From positions 1 to 11,419 of the forward strand of contig URIT01000108.1 in the NCBI GenBank assembly GCA_900547945.1: a DNA stretch of 11,419 bases, in the 5' to 3' direction. This document shows, piece after piece, positions 1 to 7,839 of this stretch (positions are counted from its first letter, which is position 1; each line of letters opens with the position of its first letter). The position numbers were made by a program, and so were the translations under genes. The notes beneath the pieces were generated by a model that saw only the letters and a program-made list of their open reading frames with translations, was not told where the DNA came from and ran no database searches. Source of the stretch: an uncultured bacterium. Its GTDB lineage: Bacteria; Verrucomicrobiota; Kiritimatiellia; RFP12; UBA1067.

Positions 1-227
1 ACGCGCCCCCGGCGGCCGTCGCGACGAACGCGCCCCCGGCGACGGCGGGCGCGTTCCGCACCTGGCGCGACCATCGCGGCACGGCCATCGAGGCGCGCTG
101 GACGGACACCGCCCCAGACGGGAAAGCGATTACGCTTGAGACGCGCGGCGGCAAGAAGATCCGGGCCGTCCTCCGCAAGTTCTCGGACGAAGACCGCGCC
201 TTCGTCGAATCCGAACTGCGGCGCTGA
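1..227 (+). CDS. C-terminal end of an SHD1-domain protein (5' end outside window)
   Basis: The reading frame is open from base 3 to a TGA at 225-227, giving the last 74 residues. It starts with a low-complexity Ala/Pro/Thr linker, encoded partly by a 14-bp direct repeat (1-14 and 28-41). A compact domain follows: FRTWRDHRGTAIEARW, then a KAITLETRGGKKIRAV-like strand pair, then LRKFSDEDRAFVES. The pattern of F-x-x-W, a D/H-G turn, an A-x-W strand, two beta strands and a closing K-x-S-x-x-D matches the SLA1 homology domain 1 (SHD1) found repeatedly in planctomycete and verrucomicrobial proteins, often at the C-terminus of secreted or envelope proteins. The role and the rest of the protein cannot be seen. 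The domain assignment is by pattern only; a generic beta-rich tail is the alternative. Confidence 0.6.
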   Translation, partial: APPAAVATNAPPATAGAFRTWRDHRGTAIEARWTDTAPDGKAITLETRGGKKIRAVLRKFSDEDRAFVESELRR

Positions 228-280
228 CCCGCCGAAGAGACGCAAGACGCCGCGTGTCGGCGAGACGCCCACGGACCGAC

Positions 281-315
281 GGCCCCTTCGCCGCCGTTTT
301 CGGGGCGAAACGGCC
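281..315. repeat. GC-rich hairpin between the SHD1 gene and the nrdD control region
   Basis: The sequence can fold as GGCC (281-284) with GGCC (312-315), a 2x2 internal loop, TTCGCC (287-292) with GGCGAA (304-309), one bulged G, then CCG/CGG closing a TTTT loop. It lies 53 bp after the upstream stop codon and directly before the NrdR-like boxes. It could end the upstream transcript, but an A run rather than a T run follows it on the + strand, so it is not a standard intrinsic terminator. Confidence 0.5.
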
Positions 316-318
316 AAA

Positions 319-334
319 AACCTACATATAGACA
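319..334 (+). promoter_or_regulatory. NrdR box 1 (distal)
   Basis: Bases 319-334 read aaccTACATATAGaca. The central CTACATATAG agrees at 9 of 10 positions with the core CwAtATaTwG of the NrdR box consensus (acaCwAtATaTwGtgt), while the flanks are weaker. It starts exactly 32 bp before the second, stronger box. That spacing of about three helical turns is typical for paired NrdR boxes upstream of ribonucleotide reductase operons. The pairing is what makes this weaker site credible. Confidence 0.65.
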
Positions 335-350
335 ACCGTAGACAAATCCA

Positions 351-366
351 CCACAATATCTTGTGT
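351..366 (+). promoter_or_regulatory. NrdR box 2 (proximal)
   Basis: Bases 351-366 read ccacaatatcttgtgt and match the NrdR box consensus acaCwAtATaTwGtgt at 14 of 16 positions. The site ends 8 bp before the proposed -35 hexamer of the nrdD promoter. NrdR is the zinc-finger/ATP-cone repressor that senses dATP/ATP and shuts off ribonucleotide reductase genes, so repression of nrdDG when dATP is high is the expected output. The nrdR gene itself is not in this window. Confidence 0.8.
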
Positions 367-374
367 CTTTGGGG

Positions 375-403
375 TTGTGCCGCACGGACGGATATGCTAC
401 ACT
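375..403 (+). promoter_or_regulatory. nrdDG promoter with extended -10
   Basis: TTGTGC (375-380), a 17-bp spacer, then TACACT (398-403) preceded by TG one base upstream (395-396), which is an extended -10. It lies directly downstream of both NrdR-like boxes and would start transcription near 410. This leaves a leader of about 130 nt before the nrdD ATG. The leader contains the palindrome TCTGCGCAGA (440-449) and a small hairpin GGTCT/AGACC (452-466). I see no recognisable riboswitch in it. Confidence 0.6.
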
Positions 404-541
404 TCACTCGTGAACCCGGATTGGAGGGCCACTGCGGCGTCTGCGCAGAAGGGTCTGCGGCAGACCGGCACGTCCAACGGGCCACAAGGCGATTTCACAA
501 CGTTTCACCACTTCAACGAGGAAAGGACACAAGGGCTGACC

Positions 542-2800
542 ATGAACATCATCAAGAGAGACGGATCCCAGGCCGTATTCGACGCCGCAAAGGTTGCCGC
601 CGCCATCCGCAAGGCCAACGCGACCGTGGATGACGCCGACAAGCTGACCGATGCCCGCATCGATCGCATCGCCTCTCAGATCGAGCAGTTCGCCAGCGCC
701 CACAAGCGCGCCCTCGACGTGGAGGAGATCCAGGACGTCGTCGAAACGAAGATCATGGAGGCCGGCGGCAGCGCCGTCGCCAAGAAGTACATCAAGTACC
801 GCTTCATCCAGGAGCTGAAGCGCCAGAACAACACGACGGACGGCGAAATCCTCTCCCTCATCAACTGCACGAACGAGGAGGCGAAGCAGGAGAACGCGAA
901 CAAGAACCCCGTCGTCAACTCCACGCAGCGCGACTACATGGCCGGCGCCGTCTCGAAGGACGTCACGAAGCGCCTCCTGCTGCCCGAGGACATCGTGAAG
1001 GCCCACGAGGACGGCCTTCTCCACTTCCACGACATGGACTACTACGCGCAGCGCATGCACAACTGCGACCTCGTGAACCTGGAGGACATGCTGCAGAACG
1101 GCACCGTCATCTCCGGCACGCAGATCGAGCGCCCGCATTCGTTCTCCACCGCCTGCAACATCGCCACGCAAATCATCGCCCAGGTCGCCTCCAACCAGTA
1201 CGGCGGGCAATCGATCTCCCTCACCCACCTCGCACCGTTCGTGCAGGTGAGCCGCGAGAAGATCACGCGCGAGGTCAAGGAGGAGCTGGCGCTCGTCGGC
1301 GTCGCCCCGACCCCCGACAAGGTGTCGTCCATCGTCGAGCGCCGCGTGCGCGACGAAATCGTCCGGGGCGTGCAGACGATCCAGTACCAGGTCGTCACGC
1401 TCATGACGACGAACGGGCAGGCCCCCTTCATCACCGTCTTCATGTACCTCAACGAGGCGCGCAGCGAGCAGGAGAAGAAGGATCTCGCCGTCATCATCGA
1501 GGAGGTTCTCAAGCAGCGCATCAAGGGCGTGAAGAACGAGGTCGGCGTGTACGTGACGCCCGCCTTCCCGAAGCTCATCTACGTCCTTGAAGAGGACAAC
1601 GTGCGCGAGGGGACCCCCTACTGGTACCTCACCGAACTCGCCGCGAAGTGTACGGCCAAGCGCATGGTGCCGGACTACATCTCCGAAAAGGTCATGCTCC
1701 GGCACAAGATCGACAAGAATGGCAACGGCAACTGCTACACCTGCATGGGCTGCCGCAGCTTCCTCACGCCCTTCCTCGACGAGAACGGAAAGCCCAAGTA
1801 CTACGGCCGCTTCAACCAGGGCGTCGTCACCGTCAACCTCGTCGACATCGGCCTCTCCGCCGTGCATGAGGCCGGCGAGAACGCGACGGACGAGCAGCGC
1901 CTCGCCGCCTTCTGGCGGATCTTCGACGCGCGCATGGAGCTTTGCCACCGCGCCCTCCAGTGCCGCCACGAGCGCCTCACGGGCACCCTTTCCGACGCCG
2001 CCCCGATCCTCTGGCAGCACGGCGCGCTCCTGCGCCTCAAGAAGGGCGAGAAGATCGACAAGTACCTCCACGGCGGCTACTCCACCCTCTCCCTCGGCTA
2101 CGCGGGCCTCTGGGAGTGCGTCTACGCCCTCATCGGACGGAAGCTCACGGAGTTCGAGGGCGAGGCGCTCGGCCTCGACATCATGAAGAAGCTCAACGAG
2201 TACACGGCGAAGTGGAAAGCCGCCGAGACGATCGACTACTCGCTCTACGGCACGCCGCTCGAATCAACGACCTACCGCTTCGCGAAGTGCCTCCAGCAGC
2301 GCTTCGGCATCGTCCCCGGCGTGACGGACCGCAACTACATCACGAACTCCTACCACGTCCACGTCACGGAGCCGATCGACGCCTTCGCGAAGCTCGCGCT
2401 GGAGGCGAAGTTCCAGACGCTCTCCCCCGGCGGCGCGATCTCCTACGTGGAGGTCCCCAACATGCAGGACAACATCCCCGCCGTCCTCTCCATCATGCAG
2501 TTCATCTACGACAACATCATGTACGCCGAGCTGAACACGAAGAGCGACTACTGCCAGGTCTGCGGCTTCGACGGCGAGATCGCGATCGTGAAGGACGCCG
2601 AGGGCAAGCTCATCTGGAAGTGCCCGAAGTGCGGCAACACCGACCAGAACAAGATGAACGTCGCCCGCCGCACCTGCGGCTACATCGGCTCCCAGTTCTG
2701 GAACCAGGGCCGCACGCAGGAGATCAAGGAGCGCGTGCTGCACGTCTCCGAGCACCTGCACGAGAGCTGCAACTGCATCGGTGACCGCGCCTGCAGCTGA
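542..2800 (+). CDS. nrdD: anaerobic (class III) ribonucleoside-triphosphate reductase NrdD
   Basis: The 752-residue protein reduces ribonucleoside triphosphates to deoxyribonucleotides without oxygen, using a glycyl radical. Residues about 1-95 form an ATP-cone allosteric domain (starts MNIIKRDGSQAVFDAAKV). The barrel follows, with HNCDLVN (C175, likely one active-site Cys) and a CYTCMGC cluster (C398, C401, C404) in the region of the catalytic thiyl loop. Near the C-terminus are a zinc ribbon (C671/C674 and C694/C697) and the glycyl-radical motif RTCGY with Gly713. Length is close to E. coli NrdD (712). The ATG at 542 is chosen because it gives the usual ATP-cone start, has AGGG six bases upstream (532-535), and an in-frame upstream GTG at 377 lies before the predicted transcription start. 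nrdG follows after 11 bp, so the pair is one operon. Two NrdR-like boxes upstream suggest dATP-responsive repression. Confidence 0.97.
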   Translation: MNIIKRDGSQAVFDAAKVAAAIRKANATVDDADKLTDARIDRIASQIEQFASAHKRALDVEEIQDVVETKIMEAGGSAVAKKYIKYRFIQELKRQNNTTDGEILSLINCTNEEAKQENANKNPVVNSTQRDYMAGAVSKDVTKRLLLPEDIVKAHEDGLLHFHDMDYYAQRMHNCDLVNLEDMLQNGTVISGTQIERPHSFSTACNIATQIIAQVASNQYGGQSISLTHLAPFVQVSREKITREVKEELALVGVAPTPDKVSSIVERRVRDEIVRGVQTIQYQVVTLMTTNGQAPFITVFMYLNEARSEQEKKDLAVIIEEVLKQRIKGVKNEVGVYVTPAFPKLIYVLEEDNVREGTPYWYLTELAAKCTAKRMVPDYISEKVMLRHKIDKNGNGNCYTCMGCRSFLTPFLDENGKPKYYGRFNQGVVTVNLVDIGLSAVHEAGENATDEQRLAAFWRIFDARMELCHRALQCRHERLTGTLSDAAPILWQHGALLRLKKGEKIDKYLHGGYSTLSLGYAGLWECVYALIGRKLTEFEGEALGLDIMKKLNEYTAKWKAAETIDYSLYGTPLESTTYRFAKCLQQRFGIVPGVTDRNYITNSYHVHVTEPIDAFAKLALEAKFQTLSPGGAISYVEVPNMQDNIPAVLSIMQFIYDNIMYAELNTKSDYCQVCGFDGEIAIVKDAEGKLIWKCPKCGNTDQNKMNVARRTCGYIGSQFWNQGRTQEIKERVLHVSEHLHESCNCIGDRACS

Positions 2801-2811
2801 GGCGGCGCGGC

Positions 2812-3309
2812 ATGAACTACTCCGGCATCATCGGCTGCGACATCGCGAACGGGGAAGGCGTGCGCGTGTCGCTGTTCGTCTCTGGCTGCACGCACCACTG
2901 CAAGGGCTGCTTCAACCGCGACACGTGGGACTTCGCCGCCGGCAGGCCCTTCACGGCGAAGACCGAGGATTTCCTGCTCGCCGAACTCGATCCTCCCTGG
3001 ATCGCCGGCCTGACCCTCCTCGGCGGCGATCCGATGGAACCCGCCAACCAGCGCGCGCTCGTGCCCTTCCTCCGCCGCTTCCACGCCCGGTTCGGCGACA
3101 CGAAGACGATTTGGTGCTACACGGGCTGCGTCCTCGAACAGGACCTCCTGCCCGAAGCCGAACCCTCGCGCTGGCGCACGGAGGTGACGGACGAATTCCT
3201 CGCCCTCGTCGACGTTCTCGTCGACGGGCCTTTCATCGAAGCGCTTAAGGATCCCTCGCTCAAGTTCCGCGGCAGCGCGAACCAGCGCATCCTCCGCCTC
3301 AGGGGATAG
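2812..3309 (+). CDS. nrdG: anaerobic ribonucleoside-triphosphate reductase activating protein NrdG
   Basis: The 165-residue radical-SAM activase generates the glycyl radical on NrdD (Gly713 here). The 4Fe-4S/SAM motif C-x3-C-x2-C is seen as CTHHCKGC (C26, C30, C33), followed by FNRDTWDF as is usual in NrdG. TLLGGDPM further on corresponds to the GGEP-like SAM-binding strand. The N-terminal MNYSGIIGCDIANGEGVRVS is characteristic of the family. Length is near the usual 155-175. It begins 11 bp after the nrdD stop, so co-transcription and probably translational coupling are expected. Its last 11 bp (3299-3309) overlap the 3' end of rsfS on the opposite strand, so no room exists for a terminator between the two convergent genes. 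Identity is firm from motifs plus context. Confidence 0.96.
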   Translation: MNYSGIIGCDIANGEGVRVSLFVSGCTHHCKGCFNRDTWDFAAGRPFTAKTEDFLLAELDPPWIAGLTLLGGDPMEPANQRALVPFLRRFHARFGDTKTIWCYTGCVLEQDLLPEAEPSRWRTEVTDEFLALVDVLVDGPFIEALKDPSLKFRGSANQRILRLRG

Positions 3310-3634
3310 GCTTTGCGCCGTCCCAAAGGCGTTCGAGCGCGTAGTAGGCACGCGCCTCGGGCGAAAACACATGGACGACGACGTCCACGTAGTCCACCAC
3401 GATCCAGCCGCTCTCCGGGTCGCCGCTCAGGCGGAACGACGACTCGCCCGCCGTCCGCATCGCCTGCTGCACGCCCGCGACAAGTCCCTTGAGGTGCGGT
3501 GCCGCCGTGCCCGTCGCGACGACGAATGCGTCGCAGAGACCCGAAACGCCCCGCACGTCGTAGGTCTTCACGTCCACGGCCTTCTTGTCCTCAAGGGCCT
3601 GTACAACCAACTTCACCTGTTCTTCAAGCGTCAT
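3299..3634 (-). CDS. rsfS: ribosome silencing factor RsfS (YbeB/Iojap family)
   Basis: The 111-residue protein has the RsfS fold sequence: an N-terminal helix (MTLEEQVKLVVQALEDKKA), the core VDVKTYDVRGVSGLCDAFVVATG, then ESGWIVVDYVDVVVHVFSPEARAYY near the end, a family hallmark (compare W-x-L-x-D-x-x-D-V-V-V-H-x-F). RsfS binds ribosomal protein uL14 on the 50S subunit and blocks joining with the 30S, silencing translation when nutrients are short. The ATG at 3632-3634 has AAGG five bases upstream. It starts 13 bp after the recA stop, so recA-rsfS looks like one transcription unit. rsfS usually neighbours nadD or rlmH in other bacteria; recA as partner is less usual. It overlaps the convergent nrdG by 11 bp. 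Confidence 0.95.
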   Translation of the reverse strand: MTLEEQVKLVVQALEDKKAVDVKTYDVRGVSGLCDAFVVATGTAAPHLKGLVAGVQQAMRTAGESSFRLSGDPESGWIVVDYVDVVVHVFSPEARAYYALERLWDGAKPIP

Positions 3635-3647
3635 TTCGCCTTATCCG

Positions 3648-4688
<1,041 letters not shown>

Positions 4689-4720
4689 GTCCTTCTGCTC
4701 CTTCCGTCCTGACGATTGCC

Positions 4721-4748
4721 ATTATACCATAACCGCGAACGTGCGCAA
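4721..4748 (-). promoter_or_regulatory. recA promoter with extended -10
   Basis: On the - strand, TTGCGC (4743-4748), a 16-bp spacer, then a perfect TATAAT (4721-4726) preceded by TG one base upstream (TGGTATAAT). Transcription would begin near 4714, leaving a short leader of about 25 nt to the recA ATG. I looked for a LexA-type operator (CTGT-N8-ACAG, GAAC-N4-GTTC, GTTC-N7-GTTC forms) over this promoter and found none that is convincing. Confidence 0.7.
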
Positions 4749-4842
4749 GAGTACACGCGCCTGGAGTTTATCCATCGAGCACGCGCTTGGCGAGATCCTG
4801 ACGGTGGTGGGGTGCAACGTAAGGACGTTCGCCCACGCCGCG

Positions 4843-6597
4843 TCAGGCGCGCTCGGAGAGTTCGAGCCAGCGCGTCTCGGCGGCGTCGAGTTCCGCGCGG
4901 GCGACGGGGAGGCGGGCCGTCAGGGCCACCGCCCGCGCGTTATCCTTCGCGTAGATGGACGGGTCGGCAAGGGCGGACTCGACTTCCGCGATCTCCGCCT
5001 CCAGCGCCTCCATCTTCCCCGGCAGCGCCTCCAGCTCGCGCGTCTCCCGGTTGTTCAGCTTGCGGGGGGCCTGCGGGGGCTGCGGAGGCGGGGTGGACGG
5101 CGGAGCCGCCTTCTCGGCCCTTTCGGCCCTCTCCGCCTTCACGGCCTTTTCAAGCTTCTTCGCCTCGGCGTAGCCGCCGGCGCACACGCGCACCTCGCCG
5201 TCGCCGGTGAGCAGGTAGGTGGAGGTGACGACGTTGTCGAGGAAGGCGCGGTCGTGCGAGACGACGAGCAGGGTGCCCCGGTAGTTCAGCAGCTGCTCCT
5301 CCAGAAGCTCCAGCGTCTCCACGTCCAGGTCGTTCGTCGGTTCGTCCATCACGAGGAGGTTGGAAGGTCTGAGGAAGAGGCGCGCGAGGAGGAGGCGCGC
5401 CTTCTCGCCCCCCGAAAGGGCCTTCACCGGCGACCGCGCGCGCTCCGGCGTGAAGAGGAAGTCCGCCAGATAGGAATAGACGTGCTTCTGCACGCCGCCC
5501 ACCGAAACGACGTCGCGGTCCTGCGCCACGACCTCCTTGACGGTGAGCGCGGGGTCGAGCTGGGCGTGGAGCTGGTCGAAGAACGCCATCTCGACGCGCG
5601 TCCCCAGCGTGACCGCGCCCGACGTGGGCGCAAGTGCGCCCGTCAGGAGCTTCAGGAGCGTCGTCTTGCCCGCGCCGTTCCCGCCGACGACGCCGATGCG
5701 CTCGCCGCGCAGGATGTCCGCCGTGAAGTGGCGGATGACGGGCCGGTCGCCATACGCGAAGGACATGTCCTCGATCTTGACGACCCGGTCGCCCGAGGCG
5801 ACCGCCGTGTCGATGCGGATGGAGGAGGCCCCCTGCGCGGTCCGGCGGTTCGCGAATTCGAGACGCAGCTGGCGCAATGCCTCCACACGCCCCTGGTTGC
5901 GCGTGCGGCGGGCCTTCACGCCCTGCCGGATCCACGCTTCCTCCTGCGCGAGCTTCTTCGCCTTCTTGAGCCACAACGCCGCCTCGTCCGCCTGGAGGTC
6001 CGCCTTGCGCTGCAGGAACGTGCGGTAGTCGCAGTTCCAGCCCGCGAGCTGCCCCCGGTCGAGATCGTAGACGAACGTGGCGACGGACTTCAGGAACGCA
6101 CGGTCGTGCGTGACGAAAAGGAAGGCCGTTTCAGACTGGCGACGGATGAAGCTCTCCAGCCACTCGATGGACTCGATGTCCAGGTGGTTCGTCGGCTCGT
6201 CCAGCAGGACGAGGTCCGGTTCGTCCGCCAGCACGCGCGCCAGGAGGACGCGCCGCCGCAGACCGCCCGAAAGCGTGTTGAACGGCACGTCCGCCTCAAG
6301 CCCCATCTGGGAAATCAGCTTCTCGGAAAGGGCGATCTCGCGCACCGTGCCCGGACGGTCGCTCGGCACTTCCTGCTCCAGGAACGCGGTCTTCAGCCCC
6401 GGCGCGCGGATGATCTCGCCCCGGTCCGGCTCCAGACGCCCCGCAATCACCTTCAACAACGTGGACTTCCCCTCGCCGTTGCGCCCCGTCACGCAGGCGC
6501 GCATCCCGCTTTCAAGATTAAGGGAAACCCCTTCCAAAACAGAATCACCCCCGAAAGCGAGGGTGACGTCATGCAGGGATAGAAGATGCCGGGACAC
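4843..6597 (-). CDS. uup: ABC-F family ATPase, Uup type
   Basis: The 584-residue soluble protein has two ATP-binding cassettes and no membrane segments, as in ABC-F proteins that act at the ribosome. Cassette 1: Walker A GRNGEGKST (38-46), signature LSGGLRRR (109-116), Walker B ending DEPTNHLD (E134). Cassette 2: Walker A GGNGAGKTT (K311), signature LSGGEKAR (394-401), Walker B ending DEPTNDLD (E419). The interdomain linker contains WIRQGVKARRTRNQGRV, typical of Uup rather than EttA. A Pro-rich linker (about 501-515) leads to a C-terminal coiled-coil, the Uup DNA/ribosome-binding arm. Uup is linked to ribosome assembly and to transposon precise excision in E. coli. The start is GTG at 6595-6597, only 5 bp after the infA stop, with no clear ribosome binding site, suggesting coupling. 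Assignment to Uup rather than another ABC-F subgroup is likely, not proven. Confidence 0.9.
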   Translation of the reverse strand: MSRHLLSLHDVTLAFGGDSVLEGVSLNLESGMRACVTGRNGEGKSTLLKVIAGRLEPDRGEIIRAPGLKTAFLEQEVPSDRPGTVREIALSEKLISQMGLEADVPFNTLSGGLRRRVLLARVLADEPDLVLLDEPTNHLDIESIEWLESFIRRQSETAFLFVTHDRAFLKSVATFVYDLDRGQLAGWNCDYRTFLQRKADLQADEAALWLKKAKKLAQEEAWIRQGVKARRTRNQGRVEALRQLRLEFANRRTAQGASSIRIDTAVASGDRVVKIEDMSFAYGDRPVIRHFTADILRGERIGVVGGNGAGKTTLLKLLTGALAPTSGAVTLGTRVEMAFFDQLHAQLDPALTVKEVVAQDRDVVSVGGVQKHVYSYLADFLFTPERARSPVKALSGGEKARLLLARLFLRPSNLLVMDEPTNDLDVETLELLEEQLLNYRGTLLVVSHDRAFLDNVVTSTYLLTGDGEVRVCAGGYAEAKKLEKAVKAERAERAEKAAPPSTPPPQPPQAPRKLNNRETRELEALPGKMEALEAEIAEVESALADPSIYAKDNARAVALTARLPVARAELDAAETRWLELSERA

Positions 6598-6602
6598 GGG
6601 AC

Positions 6603-6830
6603 TCAGGTCTTGTGGCGATACGTGATGCGTCCCTTGGTGAGGTCGTAGGGAGAAATCTCGACCGTCACCTTGTCGCCAATCGCAATCTTGATGAAGAACT
6701 TGCGCATCTTCCCGGAAATGTGGGCGAGCACTTCATGCCCGTTCTCCAGCTGGACCTTGTACATGGTCGCCGGAAGCACCTTGATGACGGTGCCCACCAC
6801 TTCAATCGCGCTGTCGTCTTCTTTTGCCAT
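6603..6830 (-). CDS. infA: translation initiation factor IF-1
   Basis: The 75-residue S1/OB-fold protein occupies the A site of the 30S subunit during initiation, with IF-2 and IF-3. The sequence shows the near-invariant GHEVLAHISGKMRK and ISPYDLTKGRITYRHK at the C-terminus. It is three residues longer than the usual 72 and has the insertion near the N-terminus (MAKEDDSAIEVVG). It has no clear Shine-Dalgarno sequence before the ATG (6828-6830). It lies 63 bp downstream of the initiator tRNA gene and 5 bp upstream of the ABC-F gene, in one unit with the promoter at 7093-7121. Co-location of IF-1 with tRNA-fMet puts two initiation components on the same predicted transcript. Confidence 0.98.
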   Translation of the reverse strand: MAKEDDSAIEVVGTVIKVLPATMYKVQLENGHEVLAHISGKMRKFFIKIAIGDKVTVEISPYDLTKGRITYRHKT

Positions 6831-6893
6831 AGAGGATTCGTTATCACCGTTCCATTCCTACACCCGCGAACGAACGGATGCCTTGAACCAGAT

Positions 6894-6970
<77 letters not shown>

Positions 6971-6992
6971 ATCTGGCGTCCTCCTTCCCATG

Positions 6993-7069
6993 TGGCGGGG
7001 CTGGCGGGAGTCGAACCCACAACCCTCAGATTCGTAGTCTGATGCTCTATCCAGTTGAGCTACAGCCCC
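6993..7069 (-). tRNA. tRNA-Arg (ACG)
   Basis: The 77-nt gene includes an encoded CCA. The acceptor stem GGGGCTG pairs fully with CAGCCCC, with G73 as discriminator. The anticodon stem is TCAGA/TCTGA with loop CTACGAA, anticodon ACG, which would be deaminated at A34 to inosine by TadA and read CGU, CGC and CGA. The T loop TTCGACT is standard. It is the first gene of the leftward unit tRNA-Arg, tRNA-fMet, infA, uup, 22 bp before the initiator tRNA. Confidence 0.97.
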
Positions 7070-7092
7070 ACACGTGGTGGAAAACGGCACAT

Positions 7093-7121
7093 ATTGTACC
7101 ACGTTCCCGGACGGCGTGCAA
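7093..7121 (-). promoter_or_regulatory. promoter of the tRNA-Arg/tRNA-fMet/infA/uup unit
   Basis: On the - strand, TTGCAC (7116-7121), a 17-bp spacer, then TACAAT (7093-7098) preceded by TG one base upstream (TGGTACAAT). Transcription would start near 7086, about 17 bp before tRNA-Arg. A 7-bp inverted repeat, ACGTGGT (7072-7078) with ACCACGT (7098-7104), brackets the start site and overlaps the -10. The promoter lies entirely in the 71-bp gap after the RluA-family gene. Confidence 0.72.
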
Positions 7122-7140
7122 GGGGGTATTTGAGATTTTT

Positions 7141-7839
7141 TCAACGCGCGAAGATGAGGTCGTCGGGCGGGTAGGCGGAGAACGCGACCCGGCGGCCCGT
7201 GACGGGGTGCGGGAACGCGAGCGACACGGCGTGGAGGAGCAACCGCCGGGGCGGCGTGGGCCGCCGCCGGTCGGCTGCCGCGTCGCCGTAGAGCGCGTCC
7301 CCCACGATGGGGTGGCCGAGATGGGCGGCATGGACGCGGATCTGGTGGGTGCGTCCCGTCTCGATCGTGAACTCGACGAGCGCAAGCCCGTCGTGGCGCT
7401 GTAGCGTCGTCCAGTGCGTGACGGCGCGCTTCCCGTCTCCGCCCGGTTCGACCACGGCCATGCGCCGCGCGTCCCAGCCCTTGCGCCCGATGAGCGTTTC
7501 GAGCGTACCCTGCGCGGGTCTCGGCGCGCCGTGCAGCACGGCGAGGTAGGTCTTCTCCACCGCTACGTGCCCCTCGAACGCCTGCCGCAGGGCGAGGTAG
7601 GCGCGCTGCGTCTTCGCAAGCACCATCACGCCGCTCGTCTCGCGGTCGAGGCGGTGGACGACGCCCGGACGTTCCACACTCCCCACGCCCGCGAGCGCGG
7701 GGCAGCGCGGCAGCAGCGCATCGACGAGCGTGCCGTCCGGATGGCCCGGCGCGGGATGGACCATCATCCCCGCCGGCTTGTCGACGACGAGGATCGCGTC
7801 GTCCTCGAACAGCACCTCGACCGGAAGCATTTTATTCAT
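7141..7839 (-). CDS. RluA-family pseudouridine synthase without S4 domain
   Basis: The 232-residue enzyme converts uridine to pseudouridine in rRNA and/or tRNA. Seen: LVVDKPAGMMVHP (about 17-29), the catalytic motif HRLDRETSG with D65 as the expected nucleophile, KTYLAVLHG, and ETGRTHQIRVHAAHLGHPIVGDALYG near the C-terminus. All are RluA/RluC/RluD family hallmarks. The N-terminal S4 RNA-binding domain of RluC/RluD is absent, making it RluA-like in length (E. coli RluA 219), so the target site cannot be named. The ATG at 7837-7839 overlaps the end of the GH2 gene by 8 bp; an alternative ATG at 7828-7830 would leave a 1-bp gap. Either way translation is probably coupled. The gene order is probably incidental to function. 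Confidence 0.93.
   Translation of the reverse strand: MNKMLPVEVLFEDDAILVVDKPAGMMVHPAPGHPDGTLVDALLPRCPALAGVGSVERPGVVHRLDRETSGVMVLAKTQRAYLALRQAFEGHVAVEKTYLAVLHGAPRPAQGTLETLIGRKGWDARRMAVVEPGGDGKRAVTHWTTLQRHDGLALVEFTIETGRTHQIRVHAAHLGHPIVGDALYGDAAADRRRPTPPRRLLLHAVSLAFPHPVTGRRVAFSAYPPDDLIFAR

Noticed and set aside
377..541. Upstream GTG extension of nrdD by 55 residues
   Set aside because: It would begin before the predicted transcription start, and the extra residues have no similarity to the NrdD N-terminus; the ATG at 542 gives the standard ATP-cone start.
404..2071. 555-codon frame on the - strand opposite nrdD
   Set aside because: The translation is low in diversity (Val, Leu, Asp, Glu, His, Arg), has no recognisable motif, and mirrors the nrdD codons; nrdD is certain.
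4689..4842. Possible LexA/SOS operator upstream of recA, and the small palindrome AACGT-N4-ACGTT at 4816-4829
   Set aside because: No known LexA box form fits near the promoter, and the palindrome is about 70 bp upstream of the -35, closer to the end of uup. Absence by eye does not exclude a divergent lineage-specific operator.
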